Below, piece after piece: positions 23,993 through 34,718 of a DNA stretch of 64,000 nucleotides (its first letter is position 1; each line of letters begins with the position of its first letter). The notes below the pieces were generated by a model. That model was not told where the DNA came from and did no database searches. It saw nothing but the letters and a program-made list of their open reading frames with translations. Both the position numbers and the translations under genes were made by a program. The DNA comes from Myotis daubentonii (Eukaryota > Chordata > Mammalia > Chiroptera > Vespertilionidae), in assembly GCF_963259705.1 (NCBI RefSeq), contig NC_081844.1, positions 43,651,341 through 43,715,340 of the forward strand, written 5' to 3'.

Positions 23993-24721
23993 AAAAATAA
24001 AAATGACTTGAGACTTATTTGAACTAACTCAAAACTACTGGCCTTTTGTTTATTTTAAAGTTTGTATTTTACATTGTATGCTTCATAAAGATACTTAGTG
24101 AGGGACTGCCAAAGTTTCAAGTGGAGTGGTCACTGCCAGACAAGTAGGGGCAGCTGTATAACAATTTCAGAAGCTGCTTATCAGAGGAAAAAGGAAGTCT
24201 AATGCGGAAGGGTGTGCTGTTTACAGAAAACAAATGAGGGAAGAGTATGGGGAAGGAGGAAATCAGCTGTTGGACGAAAGTGGGATTTAAGTATTTTTAA
24301 AATGTCAACCATTGGAGACAGTTGCTCTGCCACACAAAATTCTGAGGTCTGGTCACTGTCTACTTCTGTTGGACTAACAATTTGCTCGGCACTATTTTGA
24401 GAAAGAATTTTCACAGAACTGGCATATCTTTAGCCCCCTACGTTTCCTCTCATTGACTAATCAACATGTGTTGAAAAGCCTGTGGTGGAAATATCACAGA
24501 CCCAGTGTGCTCATTTTAACTTTATACCTGCATCTTTGAAAATTTTTATTGCCACTTTGGTTGATGAATAATTAAGTATTATTTCACTAAGTATTGTCTC
24601 ACAATGACATTTCATTAAATATTATTAATGTTGATGTTATTGCAGGTACCCCCCATTTCCTCCTTTTGCCCATCTCCACCTACCTCTGCCTCCCCCTCCC
24701 TTGTGCATCTGTGATTTTTAA

Positions 24722-24936
24722 AAAAAATATATTTTATTGATTTTTTACAGAGAGGAAGGGATAGGGAGAGAGAGTCAGAAACATTGATGAGAGAGAAACA
24801 CCTATCAGCTGCCTCCTGCACACCCCCTTCTGGGGCTGTGCCCGCAGCCAAGGTACATGCCCTTGACCAGAATCGAACCTGGGACCCTTCAGTCCACAGG
24901 CCGACGCTCTATCCACTGAGCCAAACTGGTCAGGGA
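24722..24936 (-). mobile_element. Ves SINE
   Basis: Full-length reverse copy. The right end CACTGAGCCAAACTGGTCAG is the head complement. It is very similar to the copy at 4,080. Confidence 0.9.
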
Positions 24937-25592
24937 TGCATCTGTGATTTTTGTTTGGATGTTTTATTTGTTTCTGCAGGAGGAAGAGGTAAGTAAATTA
25001 TTGCTGACATAATTACTTTTTCATGGGTATTCATATAAATGTATTACCATGTTTCCTTATGATTTGTAAATTTAATATTGCGGTTATGACCATAAATTAA
25101 AACCTAAGCAAATTTAGTAGAGAATGAACTCTTTTTACAATGAAAGATGTTGGTATTATATTTTTTAGAAAGCATGCAGCAATTGTGGCTTTAAATATCT
25201 ATTCTATCTAGATTTTTGGAAAAATAAGTCATATGGAAATTCCTTACAAAGCTACATGTCGAGTAAGCTTCTGAAACAACTGTCACAATCAAAACAATAT
25301 AGCATGAGCTTGCTTCACTCTTGACAAATAATTTTCAGGAATTTAACTATAAGGCCTAATTACATATGACTTAATGCAGTAAGGGATGATTATCATTACT
25401 GCTTCCTCATTTAATAGTCCAATTTGGTATGTTCCTGAACCTGAAATGAGTGAATGACTTCTGACAGTGCATTATCACAACCTTAATACTATGGGGCCCA
25501 TTAAGGCCCTCATATCCAATACTCAATGTTATTAAAATTATTGGCTCCATCCTATTGGCTAAGTAATTTGCTATTATATAAATGACTAGTAC

Positions 25593-25870
25593 AGTAGTCT
25601 CCCCTTTTCTGCAATTTCACTTTCTGTGATTTTAGTTACCCATGGTCAACTGTGGTCCAAAAAATTAAAAAGAGAATTCTAGAAATAAACAATTCATGAA
25701 TTTTTAATTGTTCACCTAAAAACGGTGATGAAATCTGAAGTCATTCTGCTCAGTCCTGGAGTCACCCCACCTTCTAGTTATTACAAAGTCTGCCTCCCAC
25801 AGTTCCACCTTGTTCTCTTGGCTCCTGAGGTAAAGCCTGTGTAGTCCTTCATGGTGTTTGGGCTCCTCCT
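25593..25870 (+). mobile_element. Tigger-like DNA transposon fragment
   Basis: ACAGTAGTCTCCCCTTTTCT, TTAGTTACCCATGGTCAACT and AATAAACAATTCATGAAT occur in the order found at one end of a Tigger (pogo-type) family. The other end is not recognisable. Confidence 0.5.
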
Positions 25871-26149
25871 GCTCTGGGCTGTGAGTTATGGGACTAAAAA
25901 ACTGCTATAAAACACATCTGGCCAGCATCAGGTGTCATGTGTTTGGCCATCTCCATACCGATAGGGCAGGAATCATTCCCTCACCAATGGGATGTAAGGA
26001 GGCATATCAGATAGAGGGTTCTAAAAAGAGAGGAAATGCTAATAGGTAAATTAGAGGAAATGTCGAAGTGTCTTTTAATAGGGACTTGATGTGCTCAGTT
26101 TTTTATGCTAAAAGGTAACTCTGACAGCAGAGTGGACAATGGAATAGAG

Positions 26150-26353
26150 CAGGGGCCCTCAAACTTTTTAAACAGGGGGCCAGTTCACTGTCCCTCAGAC
26201 CATTGGAGGGCCTGACTATAGTTTAAAAAAAAACTATGAACAAATTCCTATGCACACTGCACATATCTTATTTTGAAGTACAAAAACAAAACAGGAACAA
26301 ATACAATATTTGTATTTGCATGTGGCCCGCGGGCTGTAGTTTGAAGACCCCTG
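26150..26353. mobile_element. hAT miniature element, CAGGGGYCCTCAAACT family
   Basis: Left end CAGGGGCCCTCAAAC and right end GTTTGAAGACCCCTG are inverted repeats, with a perfect 8-bp duplication GAATAGAG on both sides. It is 204 bp and non-coding. A second copy lies at 53,488. Confidence 0.9.
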
Positions 26354-26898
26354 GAATAGAGGGGCAGACTGGAGTCAGGAAGGGAATAGGCTGCTTCCGT
26401 AATCTAGGTGGGAAATGATGACACTTGCTCCAGCTTTTAAAAAATGGGAGAAGAGATTCCCGTTTCCATAAGTGTTAGGAATTCAAGTTCACTGGGATTT
26501 AAGGGAGATGAACAATGGTCCCCAGGTTTCTAATTTATCAGTTGTTATGTGATGGTGCCAGTAATGCAGATAGAAGAGGTAGGAAGAGAAATAGAATTAA
26601 AGAAGAAACCAAGGGAGAAGAGGCTGGTTGGAAAAGAGATTGGTTAAAAATGTTTTAAATATTTTAGAGAAAGAAGTAAGTAAATCATAGGCCAAACAAG
26701 CATTGCTTGGCAATATCAGTCCCTGGATCATCATTGGTGGTCTTTGATGGAACAGTTTCAGAGCAGATCTGGACTAAAGGGGCCTGAGGGTTTGGAGTAG
26801 GGTGAAGAAGTGTAGACCATTACCATAGACCACTAAAGGGTACTGTGTGAAAAAGAGAAGGGATGACACAGAGCAGGGGATCATATTTGTAAGTGGTT

Positions 26899-27230
26899 TC
26901 TTTGTTTTGTTTTGTTTTTTTATTGATTAAGGTATTACATATGTGTCCTTATCTCCCCATTCCCCCCCCAGACCCTCACTCATGCCCTCACCCCCCTGGT
27001 GTCTGTGTCCATTGGTTATGCTTATATGCTTGCATACAGGTCCTTTGGTTGACTTCTACCCCTTACCCCCACCTTCCCCTACCTTCCCTCTGAGGTTTGA
27101 GCATCTGAGCAATGCTTCTCTGTCACTGGATCTGATTTTGTTCATCAGTTTATGTTGTTCATTATAATCCACAAATGAGTGGGATCATGTGATATTTGTC
27201 TTTCTCTGATTGACTTATTTTAAAGTGGAA
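26899..27230 (-). mobile_element. L1 3' end, reverse
   Basis: The TTTTTTTATTGATTAAGGTA lead, the pyrimidine-rich tract and the later ACAAATGAGTGGGATCATGT block match the reversed 3' end of bat L1s, as does the better-preserved copy at 55,262. Confidence 0.6.
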
Positions 27231-28102
27231 GTGACTTGAGTCTTTCAGTTGAATGAACAATACATTCTAATTGACAGGGTGAAGTTGAAGATACAACATA
27301 CTGAAGAATAACGGACTGAGATTCTTGAGGAGGAGCCAAATCCAGATTATAGGGTGTCAGTTATGTTGGGTGTGGGTGGCCCCTGGTGTATTCTTCCCAG
27401 ACTCTGCATAGGGGGATGTTGTATGGAGTTATCATAAAATTAAGAGAGAATTTAAAAAAGAGAACTTCTATTAGAAATAACTTGAGGCAAATATAAAGTT
27501 CTGTAGGGTTGTAACCATTATTGGAAAATATTCCAAAAGCTTGGGGAAAAATTAAAAAAAGGCATGAGATGTATTTGTAAATAGTTTGATAGGACACAAA
27601 CTGTGACATTTCTCTGTGTTCAAAGGCAAAAAAAAAAAAGAAAAGAAAAAGAAAAAAGAAAGAAAGATAGAGGACAGTTTATAGGCACAAGCAGTTGAAC
27701 ATGTTAATTAGGGAAAGGTTGAATTGTTGACTCATGGCTGTCATTCTGATAAGAAAAACATTCAGGAGTCCCAAGAGGCTGAAGTGCAGGAAGTAAAAGG
27801 GAGGAGTCTGAAAAGTAGAAATAGAGTTTGTGATGATAAAAATTTGGACAAACTCCAGGATGTGTTCAGGGGGTAGTTTATTGAAATGGAAAAGAAAATC
27901 TAGACTAGAGATTTCGTGTGTTGGTTAAATATATGGGGGTCAGAAATTGAAAAGATTGAGTCAATATTTATTGTTTTCACTTCTCATTAAAACTTGAAAC
28001 CAGCATATAAGCATTATGTACACTAAAAACTTAACATCTCAATTATTAACTAAAAAACAAAGCAAAACAAAATTATTAGTCCTGTTTTTGTTGTTGTTCA
28101 TC

Positions 28103-28588
28103 CTCGCCCAATGATATTGTTTTCATTGATTTTTAGAGAGAGTGGGAGGAAGGGGCAGAGACAGAGAGAAACATCGATGTGAGAGAGACACATTGCTTGG
28201 TTGTGTTGCCTCCTGCAGGCACCCTGATTGGTTTGGGGATTGAGCCTGCAACTGAGGTACATGAGCTTGACTGGAATCGAACCCTCAACCATTCAGTCAG
28301 TGGGCTGATGCTCTAAACCAGGGGTGGGCAAACTTTTTGACTCGAGGGCCACATGGGTTCTTAAACTGGACCGGAGGGCCGGAACAAAAGCATGGATGGA
28401 GTGTTTGTGTGAACTAATATAAATTCAAAGTAAACATCATTACATAAAAGGGTACGGTCTTTGTTTTTTTTTTTTGTTTTTTTTTTGTTTTTTTTAGTTT
28501 TATTCATTTCAAACGGGCCAAACCCGGCCCGCGGGCCGTAGTTTGCCCACGGCTGCTCTAAACTCTGAGCCAAATCAGTTAGGGCTAT
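28103..28588 (-). mobile_element. Ves SINE split by a hAT element
   Basis: Reverse Ves with TTTTCATTGATTTTTAGAGA on the left. Its head is interrupted after CTCTAAAC and resumes at 28,556 with CTCTAAACTCTGAGCCAAAT. The insertion therefore post-dates the SINE. Confidence 0.9.
28319..28555. mobile_element. hAT miniature element, CAGGGGTGGGCAAAC family
   Basis: Ends CAGGGGTGGGCAAACTTTTT and GTAGTTTGCCCACGGCTG, with a perfect CTCTAAAC duplication on both sides. It contains a T-rich run at about 28,462-28,497. Confidence 0.9.
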
Positions 28589-28839
28589 TTGTCCATTTGT
28601 GAAAGACGTTCAGTTATAGAATATGAAGCATTTGTCTGAGATCATGTAATAGAAAAGACCATAGATAGACCTTTGGGTTAGATCAGGTTTTGAATCTTGG
28701 CAGCATTTATTAGTTATGTTACCCCTCTAAGCCTTCTTTTGTGTCATCTATAAAATGACAAAAATAAAAGCATACCCATCATGAAATTGCTACTTTTGTT
28801 ATCTGCTGCTATCAGTTTGCTCTATTAATTCACAATAGT

Positions 28840-29332
28840 GTATTTGTTTCCTATTGCTGCACTTACAACAAACTCTGGCTTAAAACAACACAAACTTAAT
28901 CTCTGACAATTCTGAAGGTCAGATGTCCAAAATCAGTCTCATTGGCCTGAAGTCAAGGTGTCAACAGAGCTGGCTCCTTCTGGAGGCTCTACAAGAGAAT
29001 CCGTTTCCTTGCCGCTGCCAGCTTCTAGAGACGCCCCGACTCCTTACATTGTGGCCCCTGCCTCCATCTTCAAAGCCATTGCATTCTGTCACTGACTTTT
29101 TCTGTCCTCACATTGCCTTCCCTGACCCTTTGCTCCCACCTCCCTCTTATAAGGACCCTTTGAGTCCACTTGGGCAACCCATCCTCATCTCCATCTCAAA
29201 TCCTGAATTTGGTTTATTCTGCAAAGTACCTTCTGCTGTGAAAGCTAACATGTTCACAGATTCCAGGAATTAGGACACGGACTTCTTGGCTGGAGCGGGT
29301 GAGAGGGCATTATTCAGCTTACCACAGGCAAG
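28840..29332 (-). mobile_element. MaLR (MLT1-like) LTR, reverse
   Basis: TTGTTTCCTATTGCTGCAC on the left, then AAGTCAAGGTGTCAACAGAG, CCTCCATCTTCAAAGCCATT, ATTAGGACACGGACTTCTTG and GCATTATTCAGCTTACCACA on the right: the reversed MLT1 layout. The open frame inside is incidental. Confidence 0.6.
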
Positions 29333-29540
29333 TGCGTTAGAGAAGTTCGTGAGGGATGGATATGAATGTAGTGTAACTTTAGTCCAGCCCTGTGTCAAGT
29401 TCTAAGTTCCTTTCTTTTCTTTCTCAATGTCACCACCAACAAACAGCCCAAATTTGCAAATGGATAAATGAAAGCATGATAGATGTGAAAAATGGCCACC
29501 CTCTCCAACCCCACCTTTTTATTTTAAAAACTTGACTCTC

Positions 29541-29703
29541 TGCCCTGGCCAGTGAGTTCAGTGGTTAGAACATCAGCCACCTCTCGGAAGGGCTGTGGGT
29601 TCCATTCCCAGGCGAGGAGATGTACCTGAGTTGCAGGTTTGATCTCAGACTGGTTGGAGGTTCCAGTGAGTACGGGAGGCAACCAATCCATGTGTCTCTC
29701 TCA

Positions 29704-29767
<64 letters not shown>

Positions 29768-29800
29768 ATGGGAAAAAAATCCTCCAGTGAGGATTAACAA
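29541..29800 (+). mobile_element. Ves-family SINE with long (CT)n
   Basis: Head TGCCCTGGCCAGTGAGTTCA and tail ATCCTCCAGTGAGGATTAAC, a Ves subfamily with a GGTGAGGATTAA tail. A CT dinucleotide run of about 50 bp (29,711-29,762) has expanded inside. Confidence 0.85.
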
Positions 29801-30569
29801 CAACAAAACCAACAACAACCAAACATCTTGGCTCACCAATTTAGAACCAGAAAGTATGCCATTCACTGCGCTCTCTCTTCTCTGTTTTCCCTGTGGAACA
29901 AGTGCCTATACCTCTGCACTTACCATTTCTGCAGACAAAGCAGCGGTGGCTTCCCACTGTTGCTAAAATACTCAAAACTCACTGCTGTCCCCACATCCCG
30001 CTTGCTGGAATTCTCATCTATTTGTACATTTATAGCATTCATGAAATTTAGGACACTAGAAAGAGAGGCTAGTGTTGAGACACAAATTGCAACCATCAAC
30101 AGGCAGACATTAAGTGAAAATTACATCGATTAAGACAGAAATAAAAGTTAAGCATGTTGCATTTTCAGTTTATTTTTTAATTGTGTTTCTTGGCTCAGGA
30201 AAGTTCCCAATATAGTTCACACAGAACAGTAATCATCAGCTTCTCATAATAGATGCTTCATGTATGGTTATGCACTGTTGTTGTTGTGTGTTTTTTGTTG
30301 TTTTTTTGGATAAAGTTGGAGCAGCAAGACCCCACATCTGATGGTGGAGTTTCAGATTCCAATGTCTTATGTTTCATCGTTTCCAAATTCCACCTTTGCT
30401 TGATTTTACCTTGCTTAAGATATCCCAGCTGCTTTGTCTGTCTCCTTTCCCTGTATTTATGTATAAATTCCGAAGAATGCATTTTGCTTCTGCTATCTTT
30501 CACACGGCTCAGATGGAAGGGAAAGACGCTAAAACCCACTCTCCCTAATCTATCTCCCCATTCCTGATG
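29801..30569. other. proximal upstream region of the DDX60-like gene
   Basis: Single-copy sequence with no coding evidence. The two roughly 100-codon open frames around 30,253-30,567 overlap on opposite strands and show no family features. Confidence 0.4.
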
Positions 30570-30625
30570 CTGAGAAACGAAACTTAAATGCCTCTGAGGT
30601 GAGAAGGGAAAACGAAACTTACTCC
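30570..30625 (+). promoter_or_regulatory. interferon-stimulated response elements
   Basis: GAAAACGAAACT at 30,608-30,619 matches the ISRE consensus GAAANNGAAACT exactly. The 12-mer AAACGAAACTTA occurs twice, at 30,575-30,586 and 30,610-30,621. The upstream copy contains the IRF core AANNGAAA. Both lie directly upstream of a CpG-rich stretch and in the orientation of the DDX60-like exons. DDX60 is a known interferon-induced gene, so ISGF3/IRF control is the natural reading. No TATA box is obvious. Confidence 0.75.
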
Positions 30626-30639
30626 ATAGTTGTTAGAGG

Positions 30640-31080
30640 AGTGGCCTAGGCGGCTCCGCTCAGCGCAAAGCCCTGAGTCTCTTTGGGGCTCTGCCTACGG
30701 TCCCCTCTCTGTCACTCCCTTTCCGGGGGACGCGCCAACCAGCGGCTCTTTGGACACAGCAGGTCCCAGGTTTTCGAGTCCGGGGGTGAGGAATGGGTGG
30801 TACCGGAGGTGGGGTGGGGGCCACGTAGGGCTGGAGGTGGTGTGTGTTTCAAGGGGTGTCCCTGAGAAGGGACCTGGAGCAGAGATGTCCCGCGGGAGTC
30901 CTAGGTCTCCCATCAAAGGGGGAGGTGGTCCTGGAGCACCTCTCCGGCTCGCGCACGCGCGCACTGGCGTGAGTGCAGGGAGGTGTGGGTGCCTCTGGGC
31001 TCCCCGAGGCGGCGGCAGACTGGCTTTGCTGGCTGGGGCTGCAAGGGTGGGAGAGAAGCAGGGGAAAGGGTGATGGGCGT
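30640..31080 (+). promoter_or_regulatory. CpG-rich promoter and probable non-coding exon 1
   Basis: GC-rich and CpG-dense (for example GCTCGCGCACGCGCGCACTG near 30,946), in contrast to the AT-rich surroundings. It begins 20-40 bp after the ISRE, as expected for a TATA-less interferon-responsive promoter. A plausible first splice donor is GGG|GTGAGG at 30,786. Transcript ends cannot be fixed from sequence. The open frames on both strands look like composition effects. Confidence 0.6.
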
Positions 31081-31424
31081 GGAGGTCTGAAGTCTGAAGG
31101 AGAGGGGAGAGTATCAGGCATTTAAGGGGTTCTCTTCTCAGAAACTGTGCTGGGATGGAGGCATTGAGGACACCATGTGATGTCACATCTTAGCACAGCC
31201 CCAAACAAAAACAAAACCCTAGACGTTGACAGCAGCTAGCAGCCTCGTCCTCTGTGCAGAATCTCAGGAAGGCCCAACTCCAAACTTGCAGAATTAGAAT
31301 CTACATTTTAATAAAATCTCCCGGGTGACTCCTATGCACCCTTAGATTTCAGTGGCTTAACATAATAACAATCTATTTCTTATATAAAAGTTAAAAGGAT
31401 GTATTCATGGTCAAGGGGCATGTA

Positions 31425-32130
31425 TTTTCTATTGCTGCATTAGAAATGATCTCAAATTTAGTGGTTTAAGTCAATAGAAATTTATTATTTTATAGTTTCC
31501 ATGGATTAGAAGTCCTGGCCTGGGGTAACTGAGTGAGTGTAAATATATGTATAAATAATTGCAGAGAGGAAGGAAGAGGGAGAGGGAGGGATAGGAACAT
31601 CAATGATGAGAGAGAATCATTGATGGGCTGCCTCCTGCACACCCCACACTGGGGATTGAGCCCCAATCAGGGCATGTGCCCTAACCAGGAATCGAATGGT
31701 GACTTCCTGGTTCATAGGCCAATGCTCAACCACTGAGCCACACAGCTGGGCTTAACTGAATCTTTTACCCAGCATCTCACCAGGTTGAAATGGAGATGTC
31801 TTCTGGGGCTGTCATCTCATCAAGGCTCTGGGTGCTCATTCAGGTTGTTGGAAGAATCCAAGTCCTTACACCTGTGGGATTGGGGTTCCCTGTTTTCTTG
31901 AAAGCTGTTGGCTGGGGATTACTCTCAACCTTTAGATTCCACCCTCAGGTCCTAGCCATATGGCCCCCTCACAACAGGGTGGTTTATCTCTTCCAAGCCA
32001 GCAGGAGAACCTCTCCCCTGTCTGCTCTGAGAAGAGTCTTACATAATGTAAACTAATCATGGGAGAGGCTAGCCATTAAATTCACAGGTCCTGCCCACAC
32101 TCAGGAGAGGGCTTATAGATTGGGGTAGCT
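31425..32130 (-). mobile_element. LTR-like old repeat, split by a Ves SINE
   Basis: ATTTTCTATTGCTGCATTAG and TTTAGTGGTTTAAGTCAATA resemble the reversed end of a MaLR-type LTR. The match continues after the SINE with TCATCTCATCAAGGCTCTGG. Family assignment is weak. Confidence 0.4.
31553..31755 (-). mobile_element. Ves SINE
   Basis: Reverse-oriented Ves, nested in the LTR-like repeat. Right end CTGAGCCACACAGCTGGGCT. Confidence 0.85.
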
Positions 32131-33427
32131 GGAGTCATGGAGCCCATCTTAAAACTTGGCCCATTGCTGGTCAGCTCTTCTCCAGTGTTTCAAGAACTTG
32201 ACCCCTTCAATCAGATGGCTCCACCATTTCCCACGCCTTCTTGTCCAGATTGGGCCATCTCCCCCACCCCCAATACATATGCACAATTTCACTCCTTTTT
32301 TCCCCTCTTGCCTTCTCTCTTTTTAAGATTCTTCAAATCAGAATTCAGATAAGGTGCTGACACTGCTGTCATTGGATAAGTCTCTAAGTTTGTTTTAATC
32401 TCTTTCATCCTCTTATAATTTATTTGTTAATAAGTGGATTCCTCCCTCACCCAGTCTTATAGAGAGTCTTCTAGATATCATTTAACATGCTCTGTCTTAT
32501 AAATGTTTTGTGGTTGCTACTAGAGCTTTGGTCAAATTCAGGTTTGTTTATGCATGTATGTATGTATGTATTTTCTAGAGTATTCAGTAATGGTGCAGTT
32601 GTCCTATATGGAAGCAGATATTTGCCTCTATATTTTCCTGCTATCACCTGAAAATACTAAGATCTATTAATTCATTACGAGTTGTAAAATTATGATATTC
32701 CATCATTCCATCTCTGTATTTTCTGGGTTACCTCCAGCTACTGAAAATGTAACTTCCTACATATATTGGTTGGTAACTCAATGGTGTGATACTTACAGGA
32801 AAGGCAAGTTAGCTTCTTGATATCAGACATCCTTATTTTTTGATATATTAACATTAGATGTTATCTACAGATATTTTGCAATAAAAATGAGGAATTTAGT
32901 ATACTTCTTTTTCTACTATTCATCCCTTTCCTAACTTCTTGTGATTTGTTTCTATATTGAATCAAATATGGAAAACCAGTAAATAGTAGTCACAGAATTA
33001 TGATTATGTACACATTAATCATTGTAGAAACAGTCTACAAAATATAGTAGACTGGGAGATATAGTACTAGATCATTAAGACAACCATTTAAAATAGATAT
33101 TGTTAACCTAAAGATATTGTTCCAAAGTGCGAGGAAATAAGCATTCATTTGAGATCAATAAGAAGAGCTACTTGGGAAGAATTCATATAGACAGAACCCC
33201 AATTATGTTCTGATTAGGAAACAAAGGCAAAGGTATTTATGAGAAAGGAAAGAGGAACCATTACGTCAATAGAAGAGTGGCATTTCTATTGGTGCTGATG
33301 ACATAACATAGTGGCTCTAATTCCAAACAGTCTTTAAAAATTTTAGTCTGGTAGTCATAATATCTGCTTTCTTGTTATCTTTGCAAAAAGTTCTTTGGGA
33401 TGCAGTGTTGCTTTAGGCCTAGTCTAA
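32131..33427. other. intron 1, no feature recognised
   Basis: AT-rich intronic sequence with a short GTAT repeat near 32,552-32,572. No exon-like open frame. Confidence 0.35.
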
Positions 33428-33985
33428 AGCTTTTTTTTTTTTTTTTTTTTTGCCCTGTTTTAACAGTCCAACTGTTTGAGGTATAAGATGTGCAAAGCAG
33501 TTCTTCTGGCATGGCAGCTCCAGCTCCATTTATTATTCTTTTACATTCGCCACTCTGCCTTTGATTAAGATATTTCCTTCCAAGTATCACTGATCCATCA
33601 GAAAATAGCACTGATCAGTTATTTAAAGCATCATTGGTTCTTTGTTATCAGGTGGCTCATTTTGAGTATGTCATGTCATTGTTGGTTCCTCATCACCAGG
33701 AAGGCTCATTCCTGGTATGGCAGGTCCCATGTAGCAGAGAAGTGGTTTTCTTTTTCTTTGGAACCTTAGGCCACATTTGAGCAATTAGAGCACCAGAAAA
33801 AAGGGAAGGCTTTTCCATCATTTTTCTTTAAGGGCAAACATTTTCTGTAGTTCCTTGAAGTTTCTCATCTGAAGTCTCATAGGACTGAGTAGTCATTTCA
33901 GAACACTAAGCAACCCTTATCTAAGTGTGCCTATACCATCAAACTATGCAAACAAAGTTTTATAACAGCAAACATTTCTATAATT
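33428..33985 (-). mobile_element. possible retroposed fragment with poly-A tail
   Basis: A T run of about 22 bases at 33,429-33,451 would be a poly-A tail on the minus strand, after about 0.5 kb of moderately complex sequence. The minus-strand frame near 33,375-33,611 is open for 78 codons but runs through the tail and matches no family I recognise. It could be a decayed retrocopy or a LINE fragment. Confidence 0.3.
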
Positions 33986-34165
33986 CCTGGTCAAGGGCAC
34001 GTACCTGGGTTGTGGGGTCACTCCCCACAACTGGTCGGGGCGTGTTCAGAAGGCAACTAGTCAATGTATCTCTCTCACATTGATGTTTCTCTCTCTTTCT
34101 CTCTCCTCCCCTCCCTTCCTTCCAAAAGCAATGGAAAAAATATCCTCAGGTGAAGATTAACAACA
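33985..34165 (+). mobile_element. Ves-family SINE, 5' truncated
   Basis: It begins at GGTCAAGGGCACGTACCTGG and ends ATCCTCAGGTGAAGATTAAC. The tRNA head is missing. Confidence 0.75.
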
Positions 34166-34469
34166 ACAGCAAAAAGATGATGTCCAATGTTGAGTTGCTT
34201 TCCCAGTCAAAAATTAAAGGGAAAAAAAGAAAACAATAATTCTTAAAGTGTGGGCTTGCCCTCATATTTTTTATCAGATATGAAGGAGTTAAAGTAAGGA
34301 AATAAGGGAAATATGAAGATATAAGTGATACAGGTCTAGTCTGGAATCTTAAGTTAGTTGTTCACAACAGCTGTCATCTGCTTCATTTCCAAGTAATTTT
34401 AAAATTCCAAATCCTATATTGGCTGAGCCCTCAAATTAGGTATAAGCAATTTCTTTAAATTGGGAAACA

Positions 34470-34718
34470 TGCCCTAGCTGGTTTTGCTCAGTGGATAGAG
34501 TCTCGGCCTGAGGACTTAAGGGTCCCAGGTTCTATTCTGGTCAAGAGTATGTACCTGGGTTGCAGGCTCAATCTCCAGCCCCGGTCCTGGTGTGCAGAAG
34601 GCAACCAATTGATGTGTCTCTCTCACATCAATGTTTCTCTCTCACTCTGTGACTCTCTCCCTCCCTTCCACTCTCTCTAAAAATTAATGAAAAAATATCC
34701 TCAGGTCAGGATTAAAAA
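34470..34718 (+). mobile_element. Ves-family SINE
   Basis: Head TGCCCTAGCTGGTTTTGCTC and tail ATCCTCAGGTCAGGATTAAA. Full length, about 250 bp. Confidence 0.85.

Larger units (their letters stand above)
21650..27250 (+). repeat. copy B of a diverged local duplication
   Basis: Partner of the copy at 1,060-9,260. It is shorter because the L2, MLT1-like and other segments of copy A are missing or unrecognisable. It is interrupted by two Helitrons, two Ves SINEs, a hAT, a Tigger-like fragment and an L1 tail. Confidence 0.65.

Noticed and set aside
28923..29273. 116-codon + frame
   Set aside because: Falls entirely inside an MLT1-like LTR in reverse orientation.
29565..29822. 85-codon minus frame rich in Arg-Glu repeats
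   Set aside because: Translation of a (CT)n tract inside a Ves-family SINE.
30630..31186. Open frames of 147 (+) and 163 (-) codons
   Set aside because: CpG-rich promoter region with few stops by composition. The frames overlap on opposite strands and lack domains.
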